36,091 bases of DNA from an uncultured Prevotella sp. (GCA_947169685.1 CAMVQS010000023.1:1-36091), one strand, 5' to 3'; counted from the first letter of the stretch, positions 23,229 to 32,402 are shown. Numbers and translations are program-made. The notes: generated by a model from the sequence alone, not told the origin.

Positions 23229-23236
23229 CAAAGTTA
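23229..23236 (-). promoter_or_regulatory. ispE -7 box, almost abutting the start codon
   Basis: The minus strand reads TAACTTTG, then CAAC, then the ispE ATG. No clear TTTG lies about 19-20 bases upstream. If used, transcription would begin at or next to the start codon. Confidence 0.5.
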
Positions 23237-23280
23237 TAAAATAATTATGAGTTATGAGTTATGAATTAAGTTTTATTTTG

Positions 23281-23288
23281 TATCTTTG
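23281..23288 (+). promoter_or_regulatory. dnaB -7 box
   Basis: TATCTTTG matches the consensus and lies 23 bases before the dnaB ATG. The -33 region has no exact TTTG. The upstream 40 bases are AT-rich with GAGTTATGA-like repeats shared with the divergent ispE promoter. Confidence 0.65.
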
Positions 23289-23311
23289 CAGTCCAAAACC
23301 TAAAGAAGATT

Positions 23312-24841
23312 ATGGCAGAACAGAATAATGACAAGCGAAGGGCGCGAAAACCTGCACCCGTTGACAATACGCTCGGAAGGCTGCAACCGCAGGCTCCCGA
23401 AGTGGAAAAAGCGGTGTTGGGAGCATTGATGATTGACAAGGACGCCTATGCAGTGGTGTGTGAGACGTTACGACCTGAGAGTTTTTACGAACCCCGTAAC
23501 CAGATGATCTATGAGGCCATCCGTGACCTGAGCATGGATGAAAAGCCCGTCGATGTGCTGACAGTGACAGAGCAACTGGCCAAGAATGGTACGCTGGAAC
23601 AGATTGGTGGACCAGTGTATATCTCGGAACTGAGCTCCCGTGTGGCATCGTCGGCAAACATTGAGTATCATGCCCACATTATCGCACAGAAATCGCTGGC
23701 ACGTCAGCTTATCTCGTTTGCCGGCGATATTGAGACGTATGCCTTCGACGAGACAAGTGACATCGACGAGCTGATGCAGCACGCTGAGGGTAGTCTCTTT
23801 GAGCTGTCGCAGCGTAACATGAAAAAGGACTATACGCAGATTGACCCTGTCATCAAGCAGGCACAGGAGGTTATACAAAAAGCCGCTGCAAACAAGGGTG
23901 GTTTGACGGGCATCTCGTCGGGCTATTATAAGCTGGACGATATCACGAGTGGCTGGCAGAATTCCGATCTGGTCATCATTGCCGGTCGTCCTGCAATGGG
24001 TAAGACAGCTTTCGCGCTGTCGATGGCCAAGAACATTGCGGCAGACCTACAGGCACCGATGGCATTCTTCTCGTTGGAAATGAGTAACGTGCAGCTGGTG
24101 AACCGTCTGATAGCGAATTGCTGTGAAATATCGGGCTCGAAGATTCTGAATGGACAGTTGGACCCTGACGAATGGGAACGACTGGACAAACGACTGCCCG
24201 GACTTCTGGGTGCTCCGCTGTATGTGGACGATACTCCTGGACTGTCAGTCTTTGAGTTACGTACCAAAGCCCGCCGACTGGTACGTGAGCACGGTGTGAA
24301 ACTCATCATGATTGACTACTTGCAGCTGATGAATGCCAACGGTATGCGCTTCTCCTCACGACAGGAGGAAGTGAGTACTATCTCGCGTTCGCTGAAGGGA
24401 CTGGCGAAGGAGTTGGACATTCCCATATTGGCTCTCTCGCAGTTGAATCGTGGTGTAGAAAACCGTGAAGGAAATGAGGGTAAGCGTCCTCAGTTAAGTG
24501 ACTTACGAGAGTCCGGTGCTATTGAGCAGGATGCCGATATGGTGCTCTTTGTGCATCGTCCAGAATATTACGGTTTTAAGGAAGACGACCATGGAAACGA
24601 CCTGCGTGGTAAGGCCGAGATTATCATTGCCAAGCACCGTAAGGGTGCTACAGGTACTGTGGTGCTGACCTTCCGAGGCGAATATACACGTTTCGAGAAT
24701 CCAGAGACAGGCCGTCTGCGTAGAAGTCATACTGACGATGGCGGAGGTATGATTCTTGGCAGCAAAATGAATGGCACATCGGAGGACGACTTGTCACGCG
24801 ATATGCCATTCGATTACCCAGCGGGTGATGCTGACTTTTAA
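23312..24841 (+). CDS. dnaB: Replicative DNA helicase DnaB
   Basis: This 509-residue helicase unwinds the replication fork as a hexamer. The N-terminal domain (about 25-130: PEVEKAVLGALMIDKDAYAVVCETLRPESFY) precedes the RecA-like motor with Walker A GRPAMGKT (225-232), the LEMSNVQLVNRL segment, Walker B LIMIDYLQLM, and LRESGAIEQDADMVLFVHRPEYY. The C-terminus has a mobile-looking Gly/Asp tail. No intein is present. It is transcribed divergently from ispE, and its stop lies one base from the stop of the convergent TPR gene, with no visible terminator between. Confidence 0.98.
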   Translation: MAEQNNDKRRARKPAPVDNTLGRLQPQAPEVEKAVLGALMIDKDAYAVVCETLRPESFYEPRNQMIYEAIRDLSMDEKPVDVLTVTEQLAKNGTLEQIGGPVYISELSSRVASSANIEYHAHIIAQKSLARQLISFAGDIETYAFDETSDIDELMQHAEGSLFELSQRNMKKDYTQIDPVIKQAQEVIQKAAANKGGLTGISSGYYKLDDITSGWQNSDLVIIAGRPAMGKTAFALSMAKNIAADLQAPMAFFSLEMSNVQLVNRLIANCCEISGSKILNGQLDPDEWERLDKRLPGLLGAPLYVDDTPGLSVFELRTKARRLVREHGVKLIMIDYLQLMNANGMRFSSRQEEVSTISRSLKGLAKELDIPILALSQLNRGVENREGNEGKRPQLSDLRESGAIEQDADMVLFVHRPEYYGFKEDDHGNDLRGKAEIIIAKHRKGATGTVVLTFRGEYTRFENPETGRLRRSHTDDGGGMILGSKMNGTSEDDLSRDMPFDYPAGDADF

Positions 24842-24842
24842 C

Positions 24843-26513
24843 TTATTTGCTGTATTTAGCAATCAGTGCATCAGCCTGTTCGTTACCCAACTCTTTGGCC
24901 TTCTGCAACTGCGGGAGGCCATCTTTTTTATTGCCTTTCTGACAGAGTGCGACACCCAATAGCAGATAACCCTCGCTGTCATTGGGGGCGAGGCGTATGC
25001 ATTCGCGGGCAGAGATGATGGCTTCGTCGTACATGCCGACACGTGTCTCGAGGGATGACTTCTCGGCATAATAGACAGGATCCTCAGGTGCCAGCTGGGT
25101 GGCTTTGGTAATGTCGTTGAGAGCTTGCTGATACTGTCGGCATGACACTTCTGACTGTTCGCGGATGTAATAGAAGTTGGCGTTCAGACCTGTAGCAATG
25201 AGTTTCTCGTATTCATTCATGTCCTGTACAGCCAAACGGTGCTTGCCTGTATTCATACGTGCCATAGCACGAGCCCAGATGAAAGGTGCTGCCTCTTTGA
25301 GGTAAGGTTTGGAGAAGGTGTTGACAGCACTGTCGAGTTGGGCAAGCATAGCGGCGGTATCGCCCTTCATCTCATAGCAGCGAGCCAGTTCATAATAGAT
25401 TTCCGCTCCCTTCATTTCTGTGTTTTGCAGCTCTTGATAGATGCTCAGTGCCTCGTCGTACTTCTTCTGTGTGAAGTATATCTGTCCCAGCAAATGACGA
25501 TAAGCAGGCATGGGGTTAGCGTCGTAAGCGGCTATGGCCTCTTCTGCAGCTTTGTCAAGACTCCAGGCGCTGAAGGGGATATTGTTCTTGTAAAGCTCTT
25601 TCTGATAGATCATGCGACTATAGGAATAGTGTGCATTGTCCTTGGGGTCGCTCATCTTGATGGCCTGTTCCATATCACGTGCTGCTGCCTCAAAGTTGTT
25701 GCCGTTGAAGGCCAGTTGTGCACGGTTGATGTAGCCGTCCTCGGCGTTGGGGAACTTGGCGATGAAATCGTTGATGATGGCAAGATAGCTGATGGAGTCC
25801 ATCGTGGAGCCTGCCACGAACATCATCAGAGCTGCCTCGTCCTGCTTGTCTGGCAGTCCGAGTTTTATCTTGGTCTTCCTCAGGGCAGCGTCATTCAGGC
25901 TCAGACCGCCGATCTTCATCTCAGACGCGAAGCGGGCACTGATGGCATAGCTCAGCGCGTCTCCTTGGCGAGCTGGCTGTTGCATGAGACCGATAACCTC
26001 ACCGTTGGCATTGAACAGCGGACAGCCTACCGTGTTCTCTGGCATCTGCATCTTCACCGTGTAATAGGCATAGGACTCTTGGAATGTCTCGGCCTTGTCA
26101 AGCTGACCACTCAGGGGCTCCGGCTTCTTGACGGAATAGGGCAGCATCCATACCTCCTGACCTGTTGTGGCATTAGCGGAGGCAATAGTCAGGGGCTGAA
26201 TCTTCTTGCCTGACACACGGAACTTGGCCACGTCGTACATCTCGTTGGCTCCCAACATATAGTCAACAGGCATCTCTTTGCCTGAGGCATCGATGACAAC
26301 GGCACGAACAGCACCTGTAAACGGTGTGAAACTGCTGACAGCATCACCCTGTTCACTGACGAAGAAACCATTGGTGCTGCCCAACAGAGAGCCGTCAGCG
26401 CCAAAGGTCTTCAGCGTAAATACCGACTTGGAAGCCTTTGAAACCCAACCAGGCTGTGCCGATAATGTGCATACCAGCATCAGGACGCTGGCTAACATGA
26501 ATATTCTCTTCAT
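24843..26513 (-). CDS. Exported protein: inactive-looking trypsin-like domain plus TPR repeats
   Basis: This 556-residue protein has a signal peptide (MKRIFMLASVLMLVCTLSAQ). Residues of about 22-220 follow a trypsin/DegP-like plan (SVFTLKTFGADGSLLGSTNGFFV; PLFNANGEVIGLMQQ), but the catalytic signatures are missing: the expected GNSGGP is ENTVGCP, and no His is seen in the equivalent of TNxHV. Residues of about 230-556 are TPR helices (NAEDGYINRAQLAFNGNNFEAAARDMEQAI; PVYYAEKSSLETRVGMYDEAI). It probably acts as an envelope scaffold. Its ATG overlaps the recN stop as ATGA, so it is the last gene of the dnaN-recN operon. Confidence 0.88.
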   Translation of the reverse strand: MKRIFMLASVLMLVCTLSAQPGWVSKASKSVFTLKTFGADGSLLGSTNGFFVSEQGDAVSSFTPFTGAVRAVVIDASGKEMPVDYMLGANEMYDVAKFRVSGKKIQPLTIASANATTGQEVWMLPYSVKKPEPLSGQLDKAETFQESYAYYTVKMQMPENTVGCPLFNANGEVIGLMQQPARQGDALSYAISARFASEMKIGGLSLNDAALRKTKIKLGLPDKQDEAALMMFVAGSTMDSISYLAIINDFIAKFPNAEDGYINRAQLAFNGNNFEAAARDMEQAIKMSDPKDNAHYSYSRMIYQKELYKNNIPFSAWSLDKAAEEAIAAYDANPMPAYRHLLGQIYFTQKKYDEALSIYQELQNTEMKGAEIYYELARCYEMKGDTAAMLAQLDSAVNTFSKPYLKEAAPFIWARAMARMNTGKHRLAVQDMNEYEKLIATGLNANFYYIREQSEVSCRQYQQALNDITKATQLAPEDPVYYAEKSSLETRVGMYDEAIISARECIRLAPNDSEGYLLLGVALCQKGNKKDGLPQLQKAKELGNEQADALIAKYSK

Positions 26514-28168
26514 AGCTTTAATAGTTCTTTTGCATTATTGATGGCGGCTTCAGTCACATCGCTGCCGCTAAGCATCTGTGCGATTTCGCGGATGCGCTCC
26601 TCTGCATCGAGGTGCTGCATGCGGCTGGCTGTTCCTTGTGCCGTTTCCTCTTTATATACTTTATAATGATTGGAGCCGAGGGCTGCAATCTGTGGCAGGT
26701 GGGTGATACTGATAACCTGACGGCCCCCAGCACCCATCTCCTGCATCATTTGTGCCATCTTCTCGGCAATCTTGCCGCTTACACCCGTATCTATCTCGTC
26801 AAAGATAATCGTCGGCAACTTGACAGCACCGCTAATCATCACCTTCAAGGCCAGCATGACACGGGCAATCTCACCACCCGAAGCAACCTGTGAGACAGGC
26901 TGGAGTGGGGTGGAGGTGTTGGCGCTGAACAGGAACAACACCTTGTCCTGACCGTTGCGCGAGAGCTCCGTCTGTTCAATGTGTACCTCGAAACGCACAT
27001 TAGGCATACCTAACGGTACCAGACGGCTGAGCATCTGCTGTTCAATCTGCTTGGCAGCTTTCACGCGTTGCTTGGTAAGGCTGTCGGCCAACTTCTGACA
27101 TTGCTGTTCCTGCTGTTGTACCTTAGCCTGCAAGTCGGCCAGCGCCTCGTCGCTGTTCTCAATATCAGACAGTTGCTGCTTCAGCTGTTCCAGCTGTTGC
27201 AACAGCTCTTCAACCGTCTCACAGTGGTATTTCTTCTGCAAGTCGTAGAGGCGATCGAGTCGGTTGTTGATGCTGTCCAGTTCCGCAGGGTCGAAGTCGA
27301 TGTCCTCCAGTAGTGAGCTGATGTCCTGTGAGATGTCCTTCAGTTCGATGTAGCAGCTGTCCATACGCTGTGTCAGGTCGTCAGCAGCAGGCAGCACCTT
27401 CTTGATAGAACGCAGCGCATTAACTGCTGTCTTCAGCTGTACCACGATGCCTGTGTCGTCGCCAGACAATGCGTTGTCGGTCTCGTAGAGCGCACCCTTG
27501 ATGTCCTCCGCGTGTGACATGGTGTCCTGCTTCTGTTCCAGTTCCTCCTGTTCGCCTGCCACAAGATTTGCACTACATAGTTCGTTGTACTGGAACTGCA
27601 GGAAGTCCGTGTTGTCACGGTTACGCGCGATGTTCTCTTCCAACTCCTTCAGCTGTTGTTTCACGGACTGGTAAGTGGTGAAGGCCGCCTGATAGTCAGT
27701 CAACTCCTTGGGCTTGCCGGCAATGATATCGACAACGCTCAGCTGAAAATCTTGTTTGTTAAGCAGCAGGTTCTGGTGCTGAGAGTGCACATCGACGAGC
27801 TGCTCCCCTAGTTCCTTCAGCATGGCCAGCGATACAGGCGTATCGTTGATGAACGCACGGCTCTTGCCGGCTGCCGTCAGTTCTCGGCGGATGATGCAGT
27901 CCTGTGGGTCGTAGTCGATGTCGTTCTCCTGAAAGAACGGCTCCATCTCGTAGCGTGAAATGTCGAAATGTGCCTCAATCTGGCATTTGTCGCAGCCTGT
28001 CTTGAGGTCCTTGGAGTCGGCACGCTGTCCAAGTAGCAGACCAATGGCGCCGAGGATGATGCTCTTTCCTGCACCTGTCTCACCAGTGATGACAGAGAAG
28101 CCTGGAAAGAACTCCATGTCAAGCTCGTCAATGAGTGTATAGTTCTTGATGTATAATTGTTTCAGCAT
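26510..28168 (-). CDS. recN: DNA repair protein RecN
   Basis: This 552-residue SMC-like ATPase acts in double-strand-break repair. Walker A GETGAGKS is at 29-36. Two long coiled-coil arms (about 155-360, rich in Gln/Leu/Glu) flank the middle. The signature QVASGGEIARVMLALK and Walker B PTIIFDEIDTGVSG, then QVISITHLPQIAALG, complete the C-terminal ATPase lobe. It starts three bases after the DUF4835 stop and overlaps the TPR gene by four bases. Location behind the clamp gene suggests expression linked to replication functions. Confidence 0.97.
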   Translation of the reverse strand: MLKQLYIKNYTLIDELDMEFFPGFSVITGETGAGKSIILGAIGLLLGQRADSKDLKTGCDKCQIEAHFDISRYEMEPFFQENDIDYDPQDCIIRRELTAAGKSRAFINDTPVSLAMLKELGEQLVDVHSQHQNLLLNKQDFQLSVVDIIAGKPKELTDYQAAFTTYQSVKQQLKELEENIARNRDNTDFLQFQYNELCSANLVAGEQEELEQKQDTMSHAEDIKGALYETDNALSGDDTGIVVQLKTAVNALRSIKKVLPAADDLTQRMDSCYIELKDISQDISSLLEDIDFDPAELDSINNRLDRLYDLQKKYHCETVEELLQQLEQLKQQLSDIENSDEALADLQAKVQQQEQQCQKLADSLTKQRVKAAKQIEQQMLSRLVPLGMPNVRFEVHIEQTELSRNGQDKVLFLFSANTSTPLQPVSQVASGGEIARVMLALKVMISGAVKLPTIIFDEIDTGVSGKIAEKMAQMMQEMGAGGRQVISITHLPQIAALGSNHYKVYKEETAQGTASRMQHLDAEERIREIAQMLSGSDVTEAAINNAKELLKL

Positions 28169-28171
28169 GTA

Positions 28172-29077
28172 TTATTTCTTAATGTTTTCCCAGGCATTAC
28201 TCTGCGCAGCATTGATGGCAAACAGCATCTCATAGACACTTTCCTTCTCCCTCTGCGTTCCTTTGCCTTTGTATATGTTTGCCAGCTCGTCGCGTTTGTA
28301 GTCTGTCCATATCTGTGGAAGCAGGCTCAACGGCTTGTTGTCGTGGGCTTTCTTCAGGTTATCGAGTGCTGCTGTGATGTTGGTTCGTCCGCGTTCTGCA
28401 TTATTGGCCATCTCGTCAAGTCCGTTACGGTAGTAGTCGTACTGCAACTGACGGAAGGGTTTGAGCGACTCTTCCAGGTAGTCGTTGATGAAAGCAAAGC
28501 GGTTTCGGCTATCCTCAAAAGCTTTCCAGCCAGCGTATCCCAAGTCCTGTGCATTGTTCACGAGGTTCATGCATTGTTGCAGTATCTCCGTGCCACCCAT
28601 GGGCGAGAAGCTGTCGAGGTCGAGTCCGATGATGAGGTAGGCGTAATAGGCGAACAGTGCCGTCAGCTGGTTGTCAATCGTCTCGTCATTAAAGTTCAGT
28701 TGGTCGAACTGTGCGAATTCGAAATCGAAGTTTTTGTCGCTGACATTGTATAAGGTTGTGGTGTAGGCCGAGTTATAGACAGGTCGGTTGGCCTGGATGA
28801 GTGCCGTGCAGGAGAAACGGTTGTTGTCACGGTCGTATTTGGTTACCGTGAGGTTGAAGCTGCAGTTGATACGTTCGTTCTTCTGGAACTGTAACGCTGT
28901 CCACTGCCGTTCGTTTACAAACTGTTCCAAGGTCTGCTGCAGGTTGTCGAAGATGCTGGCATCGGTACCCTGTATCTGACTATGGTTAATGTTGACCTTA
29001 GCCTGAAGCTCCTGAGCACTCAGACTGCCGGCCGTTAACAGCATACACCAGATGACAAGGACTCTCAATGCTTTCAT
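28172..29077 (-). CDS. DUF4835 family exported protein
   Basis: This 301-residue protein has a signal peptide (MKALRVLVIWCMLLTAGSLSA). The mature part begins QELQAKVNINHSQIQGTDASIFDNLQ, the hallmark of the Bacteroidetes DUF4835 family, and continues with FNLTVTKYDRDNNRFSCTALIQANRPVYNSAYTT and YAYLIIGLDLDSFSPMGG. The role is unknown; family members are usually found next to coaBC and recN, as here. It overlaps coaBC by four bases (ATGA). Confidence 0.92.
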   Translation of the reverse strand: MKALRVLVIWCMLLTAGSLSAQELQAKVNINHSQIQGTDASIFDNLQQTLEQFVNERQWTALQFQKNERINCSFNLTVTKYDRDNNRFSCTALIQANRPVYNSAYTTTLYNVSDKNFDFEFAQFDQLNFNDETIDNQLTALFAYYAYLIIGLDLDSFSPMGGTEILQQCMNLVNNAQDLGYAGWKAFEDSRNRFAFINDYLEESLKPFRQLQYDYYRNGLDEMANNAERGRTNITAALDNLKKAHDNKPLSLLPQIWTDYKRDELANIYKGKGTQREKESVYEMLFAINAAQSNAWENIKK

Positions 29078-30267
29078 AGAATAGTGCTTAGCTCGTCAAT
29101 AATATCCTGAGCCACTTCGCTTTTCGGCTTTTTGCCAAACTGTTTCTTTCCTTCACGCGAAATGATGGTTACCTGATTCTCTTCTGTGCGGAAGCAGGTG
29201 CCTTCGTTCTGAAGAGAGTTCAGTACGATGAAGTCGAAGTTCTTGCGTTGCAACTTCCCTTCAGCGTTCACTTCCTCGTCGTTCGTCTCGAGGGCAAAGC
29301 CTACCAGCCGTTGTCTGTCAGTCTTCATCTGTCCGAGTTTGGCAGCAATGTCGTAGGTAGGTATCAGACGAAGCACCAGGTCGTCGCCCTCACGTTTGAT
29401 TTTCTGGTCTGCAACATCTGCAGGGCGGAAGTCGGCAACAGCAGCACAGAGAATGGCAGCGTCGCACTGCGGATATTCGCTGACGGCAGCCTGATACATC
29501 TGCTCGCAGCTCTCCACGTCGATGCGTCGGATGTTCTTCTGTTGTGCTTGCAACGATACGGGGCCGGCAATGAGTGTTACGCTGGCACCTCGACGGGCAC
29601 ATTCTTCGGCAAGGGCAAAACCCATCTTGCCGCTACTGTAGTTACCGATGAAGCGCACAGGGTCTATCTTCTCATAGGTGGGACCTGCGGTAATCATGAT
29701 TCGCTTGCCTTTGAGGTCGCCATCCTGCGAAAAGAAGGCGTCCAAGGTCTCGACAATCTGTTCCGGCTCTTCCATACGTCCCTTGCCTTCCAGTCCTGAC
29801 GCCAGGAAACCGCTCTGTGGCTCAATGATGTGATTGTCAAACGAACGCAGGGTGTCCAGATTCTGCTGGGTCGTCGGGTGGGCATACATGTCAAGATCCA
29901 TAGCGGGAGCAATGAAGACGGGAGCCTTCATCGACAGATAGGTCGTTATGAGCATGTTGTCTGCTACACCGTGAGCCATCTTGCCTAACGTAGAAGCGGT
30001 GCAGGGAGCAACGAGCATGGCGTCAGCCCACAGGCCGAGTGCCACATGTGAGTTCCATGTTCCGTCACGCTGCGAGAAAAACTCGCTAACGACAGGCTTC
30101 TGAGTCAGTGCAGACAATGTGATGGGAGTAATAAACTCCTTGCCGGCAGGTGTGATAACCACCTGAACCTCTGCACCTGCCTTCACGAGCAGACGGATAA
30201 TCTGACAGGCTTTATAGGCAGCAATGCTACCTGTTATGCCGAGAACAATCTTCTTTCCTTTAAGCAT
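29074..30267 (-). CDS. coaBC: Bifunctional phosphopantothenoylcysteine decarboxylase / phosphopantothenate-cysteine ligase
   Basis: This 397-residue enzyme performs two steps of coenzyme A synthesis: it joins cysteine to phosphopantothenate and then decarboxylates the product. The N-terminal flavoprotein (CoaC) shows GITGSIAAYKACQIIRLL, the active-site His in WNSHVALGLWAD, and APAMDLDMY, where the E. coli enzyme has PAMN. The C-terminal CoaB domain (from about 190) shows IMITAGPTYEKIDPVRFIGN, NYSSGKMGFALAEE and a KxKR-type IKREGDDLVLRLIPTYDI. Length matches the bifunctional form. It lies 11 bases after the exonuclease gene. Confidence 0.96.
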   Translation of the reverse strand: MLKGKKIVLGITGSIAAYKACQIIRLLVKAGAEVQVVITPAGKEFITPITLSALTQKPVVSEFFSQRDGTWNSHVALGLWADAMLVAPCTASTLGKMAHGVADNMLITTYLSMKAPVFIAPAMDLDMYAHPTTQQNLDTLRSFDNHIIEPQSGFLASGLEGKGRMEEPEQIVETLDAFFSQDGDLKGKRIMITAGPTYEKIDPVRFIGNYSSGKMGFALAEECARRGASVTLIAGPVSLQAQQKNIRRIDVESCEQMYQAAVSEYPQCDAAILCAAVADFRPADVADQKIKREGDDLVLRLIPTYDIAAKLGQMKTDRQRLVGFALETNDEEVNAEGKLQRKNFDFIVLNSLQNEGTCFRTEENQVTIISREGKKQFGKKPKSEVAQDIIDELSTIL

Positions 30268-30278
30268 TGGACTTTGAA

Positions 30279-31145
30279 CTATCGTTGTGCCTCACGCAGA
30301 CGAATACGTGTAAGTACCTGTTTCGTATTATATGTAAAGTCGCCACCCAGAATCCAGCTGTAGTAGCCTGGGTCAAAACGCAGCACTTCGGCAACGGGTA
30401 TTCCCTTGTGCTTGCCAAAGTTGAACACTTCTATCATCTTGGGCTTACCCTCAGCGTCAAGCAGCGTGTTGCCTGCCTTGTCCTTTTGTTCTGCCCAGAC
30501 GATGCGGCCTGCAAAGTCAACATTGTTGTTCTGCTTCGAGAAGTCGCTCAAGAACTGCACGTCGTTCTCCAAGGTACGGCCTTCCGGATTCTCGCCCAGC
30601 TCCTGCTGGCGTTCAGCGGTGTACATATCCAGCTCGCCCATCAGCACACGATAGGTAGCCTCCGTGTCCTGGTCGGCACGATGTGCCTCGAAGTCGTCCT
30701 CCATCTTACGTCCGCAATAGAACTTGTAGGCAGCGGCCAGATTACGACGCTCCAACTTATGGAAGATGCTCTGCGCATCCACCAGCCGACACTTCGAGAA
30801 GTCGAAGTCAATACCTGCACGCAGGAACTCCTCGGCCAGCAGAGGAACATCGAAATGGTTGGAGTTGAAACCGGCGAAGTCACAACCCGTGAACTCGTTG
30901 CTCAGTGTTGCAGCCAGCTGCTTGAATGTGGGCTGGTCCTTCACCATATCATCAGTAATACCAGTCAAAGCTTGCACTTCGACTGGTATAGGTTTCTCTG
31001 GATTCACCAACTTGTTGACTCTCTCCTCGCGTCCGTCAGGAAATACCTTAATATATGACAGCTGTATGATGCGGTCCTTGACAAGGTCCAGTCCTGTCGT
31101 TTCGAGGTCGAAGATAACAAGCGGTTTCTGTAAGTTCAGTTTCAT
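30279..31145 (-). CDS. DnaQ-like 3'-5' exonuclease (DEDDh)
   Basis: This 288-residue protein has a DEDDh exonuclease domain in its first 175 residues: D13 and E15 in VIFDLETTGLD, the Asp in GFNSNHFDVPLL, and the His and Asp in AHRADQDTEATYRVL. The C-terminal part (about 200-288: KHKGIPVAEVLRFDPGYYSWILGGDF) is a small add-on seen in Bacteroidetes exonucleases of this type. It may act as a proofreading or trimming nuclease. It lies six bases after dnaN in the same operon, which suggests cooperation with the clamp; whether it joins the replicative polymerase is an inference. Confidence 0.93.
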   Translation of the reverse strand: MKLNLQKPLVIFDLETTGLDLVKDRIIQLSYIKVFPDGREERVNKLVNPEKPIPVEVQALTGITDDMVKDQPTFKQLAATLSNEFTGCDFAGFNSNHFDVPLLAEEFLRAGIDFDFSKCRLVDAQSIFHKLERRNLAAAYKFYCGRKMEDDFEAHRADQDTEATYRVLMGELDMYTAERQQELGENPEGRTLENDVQFLSDFSKQNNNVDFAGRIVWAEQKDKAGNTLLDAEGKPKMIEVFNFGKHKGIPVAEVLRFDPGYYSWILGGDFTYNTKQVLTRIRLREAQR

Positions 31146-31151
31146 CGGTCA

Positions 31152-32276
31152 TTAATCATTAATCAACATGGGCATCATCAGCATCAGCACGTCCTGACCC
31201 TCAGGCTGTTCTGAAGGAAGCACAAGACCTGCACGGCTGGGGTCTGCCAGCTGGATGGTCACCTCCTGACAGTCAAAGTTGTTGAGGATGTCAATAAACG
31301 ACGATCCCTTGAAACCGATGCTGATCGGCTGGCCGTTGTATTCGCAGTTCATCTGCTCCGTAGCTGTCTTCGAGAAATCGAAGTCCTCAGCGTTCAGCTG
31401 CAGGGTGCTGCCTTCCACACGGAAGCGGATGAGGTTGCTGGAATCGTTGGCGAAGGGCTGTACGCGACGCAGGGCACTCAGCAGCGTCAGTCGGTCAACA
31501 GTCAGGATGTTGGGGTTGTTCTGTGGAATCACAGAGTTGTAGTTGGGGTAACGGCCCTCAATCAGACGGCAGATGATGACACCTTCGTCGAACGTGATCT
31601 CAGCATTGCGGTCGTCGAAGCGGATGACAACGTCGCCACCTTCCTTCTGCAACATGTTACGCAGCAGCGTAGCAGGCTTCTTGGGCAGGATGAATGAGGC
31701 AGGCTGCTCACTGTGGATGGAGAGCACCTTGTTGCGTACCAGCTTGTGACCGTCGCTGGCAACGATGGCCAGACATTCAGGAGTGAGGTCGAAATAAACA
31801 CCGTTCATCACGGGGCGCAGCTCGTCCTGAGCTGTTGCGAAGAGCGTGCGTCCAAGGTTGTCTGCCAGTATGTTGCTTGGCAGGCTGATGACTGCAGCGC
31901 TGTCGCTAACGCTTTGTGACTGTGGATAATCGTCAGCACTCTCAATCGGCATGGAGAACATACCGTTCTGGTAACTGATCTTCGCAATGTTCGTTTCCTG
32001 ATTGATGTCGAACGTGATGGGCTGCTCGGAGAATCCCTTGACACCTTCCAGCAAATCCTTGTTGCCGATGGCAAAGCGTGCGTTGCCGTCGCTCTCCGTC
32101 AGAGGTAGCTCGGTGGTCATTACGTTCTCGCTGTCCGAAGCGGTCAGGCGAAGCGTGTTGTTTTCAATGTCAAACACAAAGTCTGCCAGAATCGGAAGGG
32201 AATTCTTGGCGTTAATCACTCTCGACAGGGCTGTCAGCTTGCTGCTTAATGCAGTACTTGATACTGTAAATCTCAT
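31152..32276 (-). CDS. dnaN: DNA polymerase III beta subunit (sliding clamp)
   Basis: This 374-residue protein forms the ring-shaped clamp that tethers the replicative polymerase. It has the three repeated clamp domains, recognisable from MRFTVSSTALSSKLTALSRVINAKNSLPILADFVF at the start, PRNMLQ-type helices and the C-terminal VLPSEQPEGQDVLMLMMPML, close to the family's usual MPM ending. It is the first gene of an operon reaching to the TPR gene at 24843. A promoter with both boxes lies 44-75 bases upstream of the start. A single DnaA-box-like TGTGGATAA lies in the gene and is probably incidental. Confidence 0.97.
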   Translation of the reverse strand: MRFTVSSTALSSKLTALSRVINAKNSLPILADFVFDIENNTLRLTASDSENVMTTELPLTESDGNARFAIGNKDLLEGVKGFSEQPITFDINQETNIAKISYQNGMFSMPIESADDYPQSQSVSDSAAVISLPSNILADNLGRTLFATAQDELRPVMNGVYFDLTPECLAIVASDGHKLVRNKVLSIHSEQPASFILPKKPATLLRNMLQKEGGDVVIRFDDRNAEITFDEGVIICRLIEGRYPNYNSVIPQNNPNILTVDRLTLLSALRRVQPFANDSSNLIRFRVEGSTLQLNAEDFDFSKTATEQMNCEYNGQPISIGFKGSSFIDILNNFDCQEVTIQLADPSRAGLVLPSEQPEGQDVLMLMMPMLIND

Positions 32277-32319
32277 GACTGTTTATTGTTTTTAGTTTGT
32301 AATCATTCGTAATTGTGCA

Positions 32320-32351
32320 CAAAAATACAAAAATAGTACGTCATAAACAAA
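32320..32351 (-). promoter_or_regulatory. dnaN operon promoter
   Basis: On the minus strand, TATTTTTG (complement of 32320-32327) is the -7 box and TTTG (complement of 32348-32351) the -33 box, 20 bases apart. The palindrome TTTCGCGAAA lies immediately upstream, at 32355-32364. Confidence 0.65.
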
Positions 32352-32354
32352 ATA

Positions 32355-32402
32355 TTTCGCGAAAAGTTACGCAATTTAAAACTATTTTTGTAATTTCGCG
32401 AA
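32355..32402 (+). promoter_or_regulatory. Pair of TTCGCGAA palindromes between dnaN and the DUF3127 gene
   Basis: TTTCGCGAAA (32355-32364) and TTCGCGAA (32395-32402) share the core and have centres 39 bases apart. The first abuts the dnaN -33 box; the second lies just after the TATTTTTG (32383-32390) that can serve the DUF3127 gene. The placement would let one regulator act on both divergent promoters. Which protein binds is not known. Confidence 0.5.

Noticed and set aside
25239..26213. 324-codon plus-strand open frame opposite the TPR gene
   Set aside because: It is antisense to a well-supported exported TPR protein, has no family resemblance and no promoter, and is a codon-bias shadow.
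31921..31929. DnaA box (TGTGGATAA) near dnaN as part of a chromosomal origin
   Set aside because: It is a single site inside the dnaN coding region with no cluster, no AT-rich unwinding region and no dnaA gene nearby.
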